From Chloroflexota bacterium (GTDB lineage Bacteria; Chloroflexota; Dehalococcoidia; Lucifugimonadales; UBA3495): a DNA stretch of 38,844 bases. Each line of letters opens with the position of its first letter. Position 1 is the first letter of the stretch. Location: the NCBI GenBank assembly GCA_028875655.1, contig JAPPCX010000078.1, positions 1 to 38,844 of the forward strand. The letters are read 5' to 3'. The notes below the pieces were generated by a model. The model searched no databases and was not told the DNA's origin. It saw nothing but the letters and a program-made list of their open reading frames with translations. Made by a program: the position numbers and the translations under genes. This document shows positions 31,217 through 38,844 of the stretch, piece by piece.

Positions 31217-32011
31217 TCACCAAATCAGCCCTTCCGCCAACGCCGCCGCCTCCACCAGTTCCCAGCCGTCCTGTATTCCGGGCAAGAGCCGGTCGCACGC
31301 CTCCGCTTTCAGCACCGCCCTTCCTACGTCGTCGCTGTCGTCCACCGATACCAGCGCGGCAGTCACTTGCGCCGCCTCGTCAGCGTCCACCTCGGGACGC
31401 GCCGTAAAGCAGCAGTGGCTGTAGCCCGGGCTGCTCCAGAACACGCGCAGATCACCAGTGTCGATGCCATGCGCATCAGTCAGCGATTCCATGGCCCGCG
31501 CGCTGATCGCGCCGGCGTCGTAGGTATGATCCAGGACCTGCAACGCCACGTCCACCTGGTCGTTGCTGTGATGCGCCGTCCGCTGGTCATAGAAGTCCGC
31601 CGCCGCCAGCGACTGCGATGGGACGATCCCCACCTGCTTCAGAAAATACACCGGCAGCAATCCCGCTTCTACCGAATCCCGCGCGGCGAACGCGAATCGC
31701 TTCCCCGGCAGGTCCTCCACCGTATCTATGCCTGAATCCGCCCGCGTGATGAACCTGGTGGTGAACCCCACGTCCACGTCCCGCAGCGCCAGCACCGGGG
31801 CGCCGTCCTCCATCGCCCGGCGCATCTTGACGTGGGACAGCGGCCCGTTCCACGCCAGGTTGATCTCCCCGCGCACGAAGGCGTCAACCATCTCGTCATA
31901 ACCGGAATAAAGCACCCAGTCAAACTCAACAACGTTCCTGCGGAACACCGTCTCCAACGCCCTGCATAAGTCCAGATGCGCTATCGAACCCGTAGCTCCC
32001 ATGCGTATCAT
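31217..32011 (-). CDS. PhnD-like periplasmic-binding-fold protein without signal peptide
   Basis: This is a substrate-binding fold protein of the phosphate/phosphite/phosphonate PBP_like family (264 aa). Segments such as VLYSGYDEMVDAFVRGEINLAWNGPLSHV, ADSGIDTVEDLPGKRFAFAARDSVEAGLLPVYFLKQ and QVLDHTYDAGAISARAMESL follow the PhnD order. ATG 32011 is chosen because GGAGGTG lies seven bases upstream; the frame extension to 32119 has no signal peptide either. The protein therefore appears cytoplasmic and no permease or ATPase is next to it, so it may sense or bind a ligand inside the cell. The ligand is unknown. Confidence 0.82.
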   Translation of the reverse strand: MIRMGATGSIAHLDLCRALETVFRRNVVEFDWVLYSGYDEMVDAFVRGEINLAWNGPLSHVKMRRAMEDGAPVLALRDVDVGFTTRFITRADSGIDTVEDLPGKRFAFAARDSVEAGLLPVYFLKQVGIVPSQSLAAADFYDQRTAHHSNDQVDVALQVLDHTYDAGAISARAMESLTDAHGIDTGDLRVFWSSPGYSHCCFTARPEVDADEAAQVTAALVSVDDSDDVGRAVLKAEACDRLLPGIQDGWELVEAAALAEGLIW

Positions 32012-32155
32012 CTCGCCACCTCCGGCAGTTCCTGAACCCGTCCCGGCCGATTCGATTCGTGGTTCTCTCTCATCCGTCGCCAGTCTAACAGTCCACCCCC
32101 ACACTGCCAACCAACGCAAAAACGAGGGCAGGGGTTAAGGGTATCAACCCCCGCT

Positions 32156-32178
32156 CATCCTGAGCCTGTCGAAGGATG
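32156..32178. repeat. 'CATCCTGAGCCTGTCGAAGG' intergenic repeat
   Basis: CATCCT (32156-32161) pairs with AGGATG (32173-32178) around the segment GAGCCTGTCGA. This short sequence is a well-known dispersed element in several environmental genomes. It sits in the divergent gap upstream of the FAD/Fe-S dehydrogenase. Nothing else is seen in the 251-base gap. Confidence 0.6.
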
Positions 32179-32262
32179 TCCTGCTCAGAGCAAGTTGCCG
32201 CCCACGTCCGGGTAAGTTAGTCTATCCTCCGTCTAATGGGCGTATCGCAGGAGGACTTTGCC

Positions 32263-35187
32263 ATGGCAACGGTAATGGAGCGCAAGATCAGAGGCCGGGA
32301 GCGCCAGGAAATCGCCGATGAACTCAGCCGCCGCGTGGACGGCGAGGTGCGGTTCGACCCCTACTCACGCCTGCTCTACAGCACCGACGCCAGCATCTAC
32401 CAGATGGAACCCGTCGGCGTCGTGATCCCCCGCAACGCTGCCGACGTTCAGGCCGTGGTGGAGTTCGGCGCGCGCGAGGGTATCCCTGTGCTACCCCGTT
32501 CCGGCGGCACCAGCCTCGCCGGCCAGACCGTCAACCACGCCATCGTCCTCGATTTCAGCAAGTACCTCAACAACGTCCTGGAAGTGAACCCCGAGGAGCA
32601 GTGGGCGCGTGTCCAGCCCGGCATCATCCTCGAACAGCTTACCCGCCAGGTATCGTCCCACGGCCTCCAGTACGCTCCGGATCCCACCACCGCCAACCGC
32701 GCCTGCGTCGGCGGCGGCATCGGCAACAACACCTGCGGCGCCCACTCCGTCATCTACGGCAAGACCCTCGACCACATCAAGGAACTCGACGTAATCCTGT
32801 CCGACGGTTCCACCGCCCACCTGGGCGAGTTGACGCCGGCCGAGCTGGAATCCCGGTTGAGCGCCAGCGGCCTGGAGGGGGAAATCTATCGCGGCGTCCT
32901 CCGCATCGCCCGCGAGCAGAAGGACGAGATTGACCGCACCTATGCCAAGATCCAGCGTCGCGTCAGCGGCTACAATCTGGACGAGTTCATCCTGGACGAC
33001 GGCCACGGCCACCCCGTCAACCTGGCCCGCATGGTGGTGGGTTCCGAGGGTACACTCTGCGTGGTGACCGAGGCCAAGGTGAACCTCGTTCCGCGCCCCA
33101 CCATGACTTCCCTGTCCATCCTGCACTTCCGCACCATATTCGACGCCAGCGAAGCCACGACCCGCGTCCTCACTCACGACCCGTCGTCCATCGAGCTGAT
33201 TGACAAGATGGTTCTGGATCGTGGACGTGAGGCCCTTGGTTCCTCCCGCAACCTTTCGTTCATCGAGGGCGACCCCGGCGCCATGCTCGTCGTTGAGTTC
33301 TACGGCGAATCCGAGGACGAGCTGACCGCCCGCATGAATGCCCTGAAAGCCGACATCGGCCTCGCCTACGCTTGCGTCAACATCCTGGACCGTGCCGGCC
33401 AGGCCGCCGTCTGGAACGTCCGCAAGGGCGGCCTCGGCCTCTTGATGAGCACCCGCGGCGACGCCAAGCCCATCCCGTTCGTGGAAGACCCCGCGGTCGA
33501 TCCATCGGTCATGGGCGAGTTCGTCCGCCGCTTTGACGAGATCGTGACCGAGCACGGCACCACCGCCGGCTACTACGGCCACGCCTCCGTGGGCTGCCTG
33601 CACATCCGCCCGCTCATCAGCCTCAAGGACGAGGAGGGCATCAACAAGATGGTTTCCATAGGCGATGCCGTCTCCGATCTGATCAAGGAGTTTGGCGGCT
33701 CCATGAGCGGCGAGCACGGCGACGGCATCGTGCGCGGCGTCTGGACCCGCAAGATGTTCGGCGATCAAATCTACAATGCCTTCCGCGAACTCAAGCAGAC
33801 GTGGGACCCGCAAGGCATCATGAACCCCGGCAAGATCATCGACACGCCGCCCATGACGGAAAACCTCCGCTACGGCATGACCTACCAGGCCGCCGACCTG
33901 CCCACCGCGCTGGATTTCTCCGCCGATTTCGGGTACGCCGGCGCGGTGGAAATGTGCAACGGCATGGGCGCCTGCCGCAAGCTGGACGGCTCCATGTGCC
34001 CGTCCTTCATGGCCACGCGGGACGAGGAACACTCCACCCGCGGCCGCGCCAACCTGCTCCGCGCCGCCCTGTCCGGCCGGATGCCCGAGGGCGCGGAAGG
34101 TTCCATTACTGACCAGCGATTACACCAGGCCCTCGACCTCTGCCTGGAATGCAAGGCGTGCAAGGCCGAATGCGAGTCCGGCGTGGACATGGCCAAGCTC
34201 AAGTACGAATTTCTGGACCATTACCACAAAGAGCATGGCGTCCCGTTGCGCTCCCGCCTGTTCGCCAACATCAACGCCCTGAACCGCTTGGGCAGCCGGT
34301 ACGCTCCCATCAGCAACTGGCTGGCCGGCACGAGCCTCGGCAAATCCCTGGCATCCACGTTCCTCGGCATCGCGCCCCAACGCCAGCAACCTGCGTTCGC
34401 TCCCCAGTCCCTGCCCCAGTGGTTCGCGGAACGAGGAAACAACGGCCATGGGGCCAAGTATGGAACCGTAGCCCTCTACAACGACACCTTCATGAACTAC
34501 AACTACCCCGAAATCGGCATTGCCGCTGTCGAAGTTCTGGAAGCCGCCGGATACAGCGTCGAACTGGTCAACGGTGGCTGCTGTGGCCGTCCCATGATCT
34601 CCAAGGGCCTGCTCAGCCAGGCGCGGGAGCAGGCCAACGCCAGCATCGACGCCCTCCACGCCTACGCCGATCGCGGCATCCCCATCGTCGGCTGCGAGCC
34701 CAGTTGCCTGCTCACCCTGCGCGACGAGTACCCGGAATTTGTCGCCGACCAGCGAGCTAAAACCGTAGCCGAAAACTCATTCCTCATCGACGAATTCATG
34801 GCGCAAGCCCACTCCGCCGGCAAACTCGACCTGCAATTCTCCGACGTGAACCGGAACGTTATGTTCCACGGCCATTGCCATCAGAAAGCCATCACCGGCA
34901 CTGGCGACGCCATGTTCCTGCTCAACCTACCCCCCGGCTACCAGGCAGAGCTGATCAACGCCGGCTGCTGCGGCATGGCCGGCTCCTTCGGATTCGAAAA
35001 GGAGCACTACGACATCTCCATGCAGATCGGCGGTCTGTCGCTGTTCCCCGCCATCGGGGCCAAGCCCGATTGGGAGGTCGCGGTCATGGGCGTGTCTTGC
35101 CGCCAGCAGGTGGAGCACGGCGCCGGACGCCGCGCCCGTCACCTGATCGAGGTGCTGAGGGATGCAGTGGTAACACCGACTGGCTAG
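32263..35187 (+). CDS. FAD-linked oxidase fused to Fe-S/CCG domains (GlcD-GlcF type dehydrogenase)
   Basis: This is a large 2-hydroxyacid-type dehydrogenase (974 aa) with three parts. Residues 1-230 are an FAD-binding_4 domain (RSGGTSLAGQ at 79-88). Residues 230-540 are the FAD-oxidase C-terminal domain (GYYGHASVGCLHIRPL, SGEHGDGIVRG, with histidines at the catalytic positions of the family). The rest has two 4Fe-4S motifs (first Cys565, then C-x2-C-x2-C from Cys627) and CCG domains (Cys-Cys at 773-774 and 902-903, plus GHCHQK). The layout is that of D-lactate or glycolate dehydrogenases in which GlcD and GlcF are one chain; it would feed electrons to quinones. ATG 32263 is chosen for AGGAGG seven bases upstream. 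Confidence 0.93.
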   Translation: MATVMERKIRGRERQEIADELSRRVDGEVRFDPYSRLLYSTDASIYQMEPVGVVIPRNAADVQAVVEFGAREGIPVLPRSGGTSLAGQTVNHAIVLDFSKYLNNVLEVNPEEQWARVQPGIILEQLTRQVSSHGLQYAPDPTTANRACVGGGIGNNTCGAHSVIYGKTLDHIKELDVILSDGSTAHLGELTPAELESRLSASGLEGEIYRGVLRIAREQKDEIDRTYAKIQRRVSGYNLDEFILDDGHGHPVNLARMVVGSEGTLCVVTEAKVNLVPRPTMTSLSILHFRTIFDASEATTRVLTHDPSSIELIDKMVLDRGREALGSSRNLSFIEGDPGAMLVVEFYGESEDELTARMNALKADIGLAYACVNILDRAGQAAVWNVRKGGLGLLMSTRGDAKPIPFVEDPAVDPSVMGEFVRRFDEIVTEHGTTAGYYGHASVGCLHIRPLISLKDEEGINKMVSIGDAVSDLIKEFGGSMSGEHGDGIVRGVWTRKMFGDQIYNAFRELKQTWDPQGIMNPGKIIDTPPMTENLRYGMTYQAADLPTALDFSADFGYAGAVEMCNGMGACRKLDGSMCPSFMATRDEEHSTRGRANLLRAALSGRMPEGAEGSITDQRLHQALDLCLECKACKAECESGVDMAKLKYEFLDHYHKEHGVPLRSRLFANINALNRLGSRYAPISNWLAGTSLGKSLASTFLGIAPQRQQPAFAPQSLPQWFAERGNNGHGAKYGTVALYNDTFMNYNYPEIGIAAVEVLEAAGYSVELVNGGCCGRPMISKGLLSQAREQANASIDALHAYADRGIPIVGCEPSCLLTLRDEYPEFVADQRAKTVAENSFLIDEFMAQAHSAGKLDLQFSDVNRNVMFHGHCHQKAITGTGDAMFLLNLPPGYQAELINAGCCGMAGSFGFEKEHYDISMQIGGLSLFPAIGAKPDWEVAVMGVSCRQQVEHGAGRRARHLIEVLRDAVVTPTG

Positions 35188-35200
35188 AGTCTGTTAACAA

Positions 35201-35935
35201 TTAGTCCGCTTCAAGTTCCTTGGGATCGAACTGAAGCCAATGGATTGTTCCGACATCGACCAGTTCCTGCACGGCACGGTCATTGACCACGCTGGCCACC
35301 ACGGGGTGTGCGACGCGGCCGGTCATCCTGGTTAAAAATCCTGCGTTGCGGATAGCCCGGTCGCTATCGCGCGAGTCTGCGGTGAATGATGCTTCGGCGG
35401 CGACGTAATGAGTATCGCCATGTTCGTCGATGCCCTCGAGGACCATATCGGCTCGGTAGAAACTCTGACGTTGTCCCAAGTTCACGTCGTTGGAAAGACC
35501 GGATTGTCGGGCCATGCGGACAAGGACGTTGCGGTGTAGGATGCTCACGAAGTCAAGCTGGAAGGTGTCCAGGATGGTTTCGAAACTGTCAATGAGGAGA
35601 CGGCGAGCGGCATTGCCTTTCAGAATGCCGAGGGTGTCCTCAGTGCGCTGGTTGAACCCTTCCTGACGCTGGTTGAACCCTTCCTGACGCTGGTTGAACT
35701 CGCGCTGTTCCGTGATGAAATCCTGGAATGACTGGTTCAGCGTTTCCTGGCGCTGGTTGAACTTTTCCTGGCGTTCGATGAACGCTGTGACGAACGATGC
35801 GAATTGCGCGAAGCGTTCGGGCAACTCAAGGAGCTCCCGGGCCAGCAAGAGGCTGCGGACCTCGCTGCGGAACTGGGCGTCGTCCTGGAGCGTTTGCAGG
35901 AAACGGGCGCGGTCTTGTTGGTTCATGGTGGTCAT
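35201..35935 (-). CDS. Coiled-coil protein with PD-(D/E)XK-like C-terminus
   Basis: The protein (244 aa) has a helical N-terminus, then a coiled coil (about 50-105) built on seven-residue repeats of the RQEGFNQ kind, encoded by exact 21-base tandem DNA repeats (35646-35699). The C-terminal half has an Asp (FYRADMVLEG, Asp163), a strand with Glu181 (YVAAEASFTADS) and a later VVASVVND strand, the outline of a PD-(D/E)XK nuclease-like fold as in several coiled-coil proteins of Chloroflexi and Cyanobacteria. Activity is not established. It lies on the opposite strand, 13 bases after the FAD/Fe-S dehydrogenase. The function is unknown. Confidence 0.7.
   Translation of the reverse strand: MTTMNQQDRARFLQTLQDDAQFRSEVRSLLLARELLELPERFAQFASFVTAFIERQEKFNQRQETLNQSFQDFITEQREFNQRQEGFNQRQEGFNQRTEDTLGILKGNAARRLLIDSFETILDTFQLDFVSILHRNVLVRMARQSGLSNDVNLGQRQSFYRADMVLEGIDEHGDTHYVAAEASFTADSRDSDRAIRNAGFLTRMTGRVAHPVVASVVNDRAVQELVDVGTIHWLQFDPKELEAD
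35646..35699. repeat. 21-bp tandem repeat inside the coiled-coil gene
   Basis: CGCTGGTTGAACCCTTCCTGA, a 21-base unit, occurs at 35646-35666 and again exactly at 35667-35687, and its first 12 bases at 35688-35699. Each unit encodes one heptad of the coiled coil, so repeat number changes would lengthen or shorten the coil without breaking the frame. Confidence 0.85.
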
Positions 35936-36063
35936 GAGCGCAAAGGATATACTCTCATTTTAGCAGCGCCGGAAGACGCGTGGCAAAACGCCCTGTAACT
36001 GCTGCTTGAGGAAACGTCGTGAGAACCTTGGAAGACGGTGTTGATAGGTATCGCTCACACACC

Positions 36064-38742
36064 TTAGCGAACCAATGCCCACACGCCGGGACATTGTTCC
36101 CATCGGGGTCGCGAACCTACCGTCGGGCGCTGATTTTGAGCGCATTGGAACGGCGACATCCTATAGTCCTGCCTGCCCAATGCGATGCCATGATATGCCG
36201 CGGACCGCTCTTGCGGTATTGGGGCCACGCTGAAATTTGTTTGTGGCTGCGCGAACTGCTGTATCATGGTTTCTGACGGAACGTCATTGAGGACAGCAAC
36301 ATTCTCCGGGCGTTCTCCCGCCGACTTGATGCGAGGTCTCGAGGTTTCAGCCCTAATGCCCTGTATTGGTTGGTCGTGCCCGAATCCCAGCGTTATATCC
36401 CGGTTGGTGAAGATCTCCGCGTAGACGACCTCGGAACGGTCATTCGACCTGTCCACGTCATACTGGGCGTCCGCCTCGACCCGTATCCAGCGGCCGCCCG
36501 GATCGTACCTCAACGTCTTCCAGGTGAATTCCACGATGCGCGATTCGCCGGGGTCCAGGCTGACGCTTTGATCGTACATGGTCCGCCCTTCCGTCAGGTC
36601 TCTCAGGCTTATCGTGGCACGGCCTTTGTATTCACCTACGTTGCGCACGAACGCCGCCACTTCCATCCAGTCGCCTTTCACAATCGGATGCGACGGGTGT
36701 GGCGGGTAAATGTCCACCACCGCAAAGTCCACCGTTGGCGGCAGCAACTCCACGAAGAACACTCTCCTGTCATTCGGGGTTTCGATGCGGAACCGATGGG
36801 TTCCCGGCGCATACCTGCCGGTCCGCCAGGTGAAATTGCGAACCACGGTCTCGCCGGCCCGGACCCGCGGCCGGCGGCTTTCCGGCTGCTTGTCGGCGGA
36901 TGGAAAGTACAACATGACCGGCGTGCTCCCGGCCTGTGTCCCCCCGTTGTAAATCTCCACCGTGATTGATACAGCCTCGCCCGCCACCGGCGCCTCTGGC
37001 GTCCATGATACCCCTGCAATTGTAAGGCTGGCCTGCGTTGCACTGACGACCGGCCCGGCGGCTCCTCCGCTTGCTCCACCCGACCCCCCGCCGACCTGCG
37101 GAGTTGGAGTCGGCGTAGGTGTGCGCGGGGGCGCAGCCAATACAACGCTGAAAGTCCGTTCGGCCCCCGGCACCTCCACTCGGAACTGGTGGTTCCCAGG
37201 TTGGTAGTTGCTGGTGAGCCAGGTGAACGTAGTGGAGTTGGTTTCCCCCGGCCCAGCGCGCGGCTTGCGTGTTTCCGGTTGCCTACGCTCAGACGGATAG
37301 TGCAGAGTAACCGGAATGTATTCGGCCACTATCCCCTCGTTGCGCACGGTCACGGTTATTTCCACCGGCTCGCCCACCGCCGCAGATTCTGGAGAGACCT
37401 CTACGTTTTCTATCGCAGCGCTCACAATCGGCGGGACCAATTCCAGCCCGATTTCCGACGAGACGAAGCCGAACGTGGCGTTGTCCTCCAGCAATAAGTC
37501 AGCGCGCAGGCTGTGGTAGCCGACCTCGTAATTGCTGGTTTTCCACACGAATGTCGCCACGCCGGTTTCTCCTGGCTGAATCCGGGGCGACTTGGAAGCA
37601 GCTTGCTTATTCTCAGACGGAAACGTCAGCTGAACCGGAGTTCTGATGGCATGACTGCCGTTGTTCAGTACGGTAACTGCGATAGACACTTGCTGACCCC
37701 GCACTGCTGATCCCGACGGGTCGCTGGTCATGCTGATTATCTCGGCATCGATACGCGGTGTCGGCGTCGGAGTAAAAGTAGGCGTCAGCGTCGGGTAAAC
37801 CGCCCGCGTGTCAATGATGGGACGCGGCTGCGCCACTTCGCCCATAATTTTCCCCAAGGTTTGCTTGCTTTCCGAGATGAGCACGAACATGGCATCGCCA
37901 TTCGGCGCCAGGATGACGCTGAGATCTTTGGTAGCCATTCCGTCCGTCTGGTCGGGCGTCAACACTGAAACGAACAGCTCATGAGATCCGGGCCCATATC
38001 CCGTGGTATCCCATTCCAAGTCCACATCGGTGGACGAATCGGGTGGAACTACCACGTTGGCAATCTCCGCCAGCATTTCGTAAATGCCCGCGCTAGCTCT
38101 ATGCAACTGGACTGGAACTGAAAGATCTGCGCCTCCATCACTGGCAACGGTAGCGGACACGGTAATCGTTTCGCCGATTATCCCCGCCCGCGCAGTGGTT
38201 GACGCTATCGTTATCTCAACGCTAGGCAGTGGTGTGGGTGTAGCCGCAAGCGTCGGGGGGAGGGTATGCGTAGGGGTAAATTTCGGCGTATTGGTTAGCG
38301 TCGGCGTCGCTGTTGGGTAGATCGCTTGCGTGTTGATCATTGGCTGCGGCGCCACCACTGCACCCACAAATTTGCCGTCGTTCCCGCCACCCGGACCCAT
38401 GAGCACGAATATGGCACCGTCGTCAGGCGCCAGGATTATCGTGTGCTGCGCCCTGGACAGAGTGTAAGGATCTTCTCCTTCCGAAGGTCCCGGAATCAGA
38501 GCCGACAAGTGTAACGAGTGCGACCCACTGGCCTGGCCCGCAGTGCCCCACTCCAAGTTGACGGTTCCGCCATCCTCGGGTTGCGCCTTCGACGCCGGTT
38601 CCGCGCAATCAGGTGAGCCAACGCATAGTCGCACTTCCAGGCCATCCACATCCTCCCACTCGCCGGCGACGATAGCGGGAATAGTAATGGTGTCTCCCGC
38701 TACACCCGCGCTTGGCGCCGTTGTCGAGATGCTCAACTCCAC
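36064..38742 (-). CDS. CARDB-repeat secreted or surface protein, 5' end missing
   Basis: The protein (892 aa seen) is built of six or so CARDB-type Ig-like beta domains joined by Pro/Thr linkers. Each domain opens with a strand and a 'VTVxNxG' phrase (e.g. SIAVTVLNNGSHAI, VEITVTVRNEG, SITVEIYNGG) and ends with the repeated phrase FTWxTxxYxxGxHxxR. Two large N-terminal modules also share an 'AIYPTATPT / AVYPTLTPT' ending. Such proteins are usually outside the cell and bind partners or sugars; no signal or anchor is visible because the start is missing. The frame stays open above 38742 to 38799 as another PT linker, with no start codon except a CTG, and then hits a stop in sequence resembling an insertion-sequence end. 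Confidence 0.82.
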   Translation of the reverse strand: MELSISTTAPSAGVAGDTITIPAIVAGEWEDVDGLEVRLCVGSPDCAEPASKAQPEDGGTVNLEWGTAGQASGSHSLHLSALIPGPSEGEDPYTLSRAQHTIILAPDDGAIFVLMGPGGGNDGKFVGAVVAPQPMINTQAIYPTATPTLTNTPKFTPTHTLPPTLAATPTPLPSVEITIASTTARAGIIGETITVSATVASDGGADLSVPVQLHRASAGIYEMLAEIANVVVPPDSSTDVDLEWDTTGYGPGSHELFVSVLTPDQTDGMATKDLSVILAPNGDAMFVLISESKQTLGKIMGEVAQPRPIIDTRAVYPTLTPTFTPTPTPRIDAEIISMTSDPSGSAVRGQQVSIAVTVLNNGSHAIRTPVQLTFPSENKQAASKSPRIQPGETGVATFVWKTSNYEVGYHSLRADLLLEDNATFGFVSSEIGLELVPPIVSAAIENVEVSPESAAVGEPVEITVTVRNEGIVAEYIPVTLHYPSERRQPETRKPRAGPGETNSTTFTWLTSNYQPGNHQFRVEVPGAERTFSVVLAAPPRTPTPTPTPQVGGGSGGASGGAAGPVVSATQASLTIAGVSWTPEAPVAGEAVSITVEIYNGGTQAGSTPVMLYFPSADKQPESRRPRVRAGETVVRNFTWRTGRYAPGTHRFRIETPNDRRVFFVELLPPTVDFAVVDIYPPHPSHPIVKGDWMEVAAFVRNVGEYKGRATISLRDLTEGRTMYDQSVSLDPGESRIVEFTWKTLRYDPGGRWIRVEADAQYDVDRSNDRSEVVYAEIFTNRDITLGFGHDQPIQGIRAETSRPRIKSAGERPENVAVLNDVPSETMIQQFAQPQTNFSVAPIPQERSAAYHGIALGRQDYRMSPFQCAQNQRPTVGSRPRWEQCPGVWALVR

Positions 38743-38790
38743 GTCAGGCAGTGGCGTCGGGGTTGGTGTGGCCGTTGGCGTCGGCGTATT

Positions 38791-38844
38791 AGGGCCTGTT
38801 CACACAAACTATGCGGAGATGGTATCATCCCCACATGGAGATTA
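38791..38844 (+). mobile_element. Probable end of an insertion sequence with transposase start (cut by window edge)
   Basis: The proline-threonine linker frame of the CARDB protein breaks off at 38790, where AGGGCCTGTTCACACA starts. That sequence is like terminal inverted repeats of IS5-type elements. An ATG at 38835 begins ATG GAG ATT, which would be Met-Glu-Ile, a common opening of IS5-family transposases. Only 54 bases are visible, so neither the other end, the target-site duplication nor the transposase can be checked. Confidence 0.5.

Noticed and set aside
32491-34032. 513-codon minus-strand frame inside the FAD/Fe-S gene
   Set aside because: Low-complexity Ala/Gly/Val/His composition typical of an antisense shadow of a GC-rich gene.
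1-38844. CRISPR array, rRNA genes or prophage
   Set aside because: The visible repeats are single palindromes or an in-gene heptad repeat, not regularly spaced repeats; no phage structural or rRNA sequence was seen.

Overview
The window is a 38.8 kb piece of a GC-rich bacterial chromosome. Gene content points to an uncultured Chloroflexota, probably of the Dehalococcoidia/SAR202 type: a PAC2-family protein, an Uma2-type nuclease, a protoglobin, a GlcD-GlcF-type fused dehydrogenase, CARDB-repeat surface proteins and short GC-rich intergenic palindromes. That assignment is an inference from gene content. No rRNA gene or ribosomal protein is present to fix it. Two genes have extracytoplasmic lipoprotein signals (142-1554 and 9994-11142), and no outer-membrane gene is seen.

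Layout. 1-8 kb: a thioredoxin-fold lipoprotein, a small unknown protein, argJ-argB, then an AAA ATPase/PIN-nuclease pair whose start codon abuts a perfect 23-bp palindrome, a coiled-coil protein, and a class V aminotransferase divergent from an aminopeptidase P. 9.5-14.6 kb: a terminator-rich gap, an orphan pstS, a SulP anion transporter and a thiamine-diphosphate enzyme. 14.7-18.4 kb: a minus-strand operon of sulfotransferase, AXE1-type hydrolase and HpaB-family flavin monooxygenase. 18.5-23.1 kb: an MFS exporter, an Uma2 nuclease, nth-argC (overlapping), tRNA-Glu(UUC) with a terminator, and a 63-residue CxxC protein.

23.2-32.0 kb is an almost unbroken minus-strand run. It carries a tandem pair of PaREP1/HEPN-like helical proteins, a hydroxyisobutyrate-dehydrogenase-like enzyme, a class IV aminotransferase, a possible RNase H-fold orphan, an SMP-30 lactonase, a sarcosine/N-methyl amino acid oxidase, the fluoride channel CrcB, a PAC2 protein, and a protoglobin coupled to a divergent AroQ-like protein. 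It is headed by a signal-less PhnD-like binding protein. 32.3-35.2 kb is a 974-residue FAD/Fe-S/CCG dehydrogenase. 35.2-38.8 kb holds a coiled-coil protein with a nuclease-like C-terminus and a CARDB-repeat protein whose 5' end looks cut by an insertion sequence running off the window.

Functionally, arginine biosynthesis is split into two places (argJB and argC). Amino-acid and hydroxy-acid catabolism dominates the second half, and phosphate, anion and fluoride transport genes are scattered. The best candidates for undescribed biology are the AAA-PIN module with its palindrome, the protoglobin/AroQ-like pair, the PaREP1-like tandem, and the sulfotransferase-hydrolase-monooxygenase operon. I found no CRISPR array, no prophage, and no complete mobile element.
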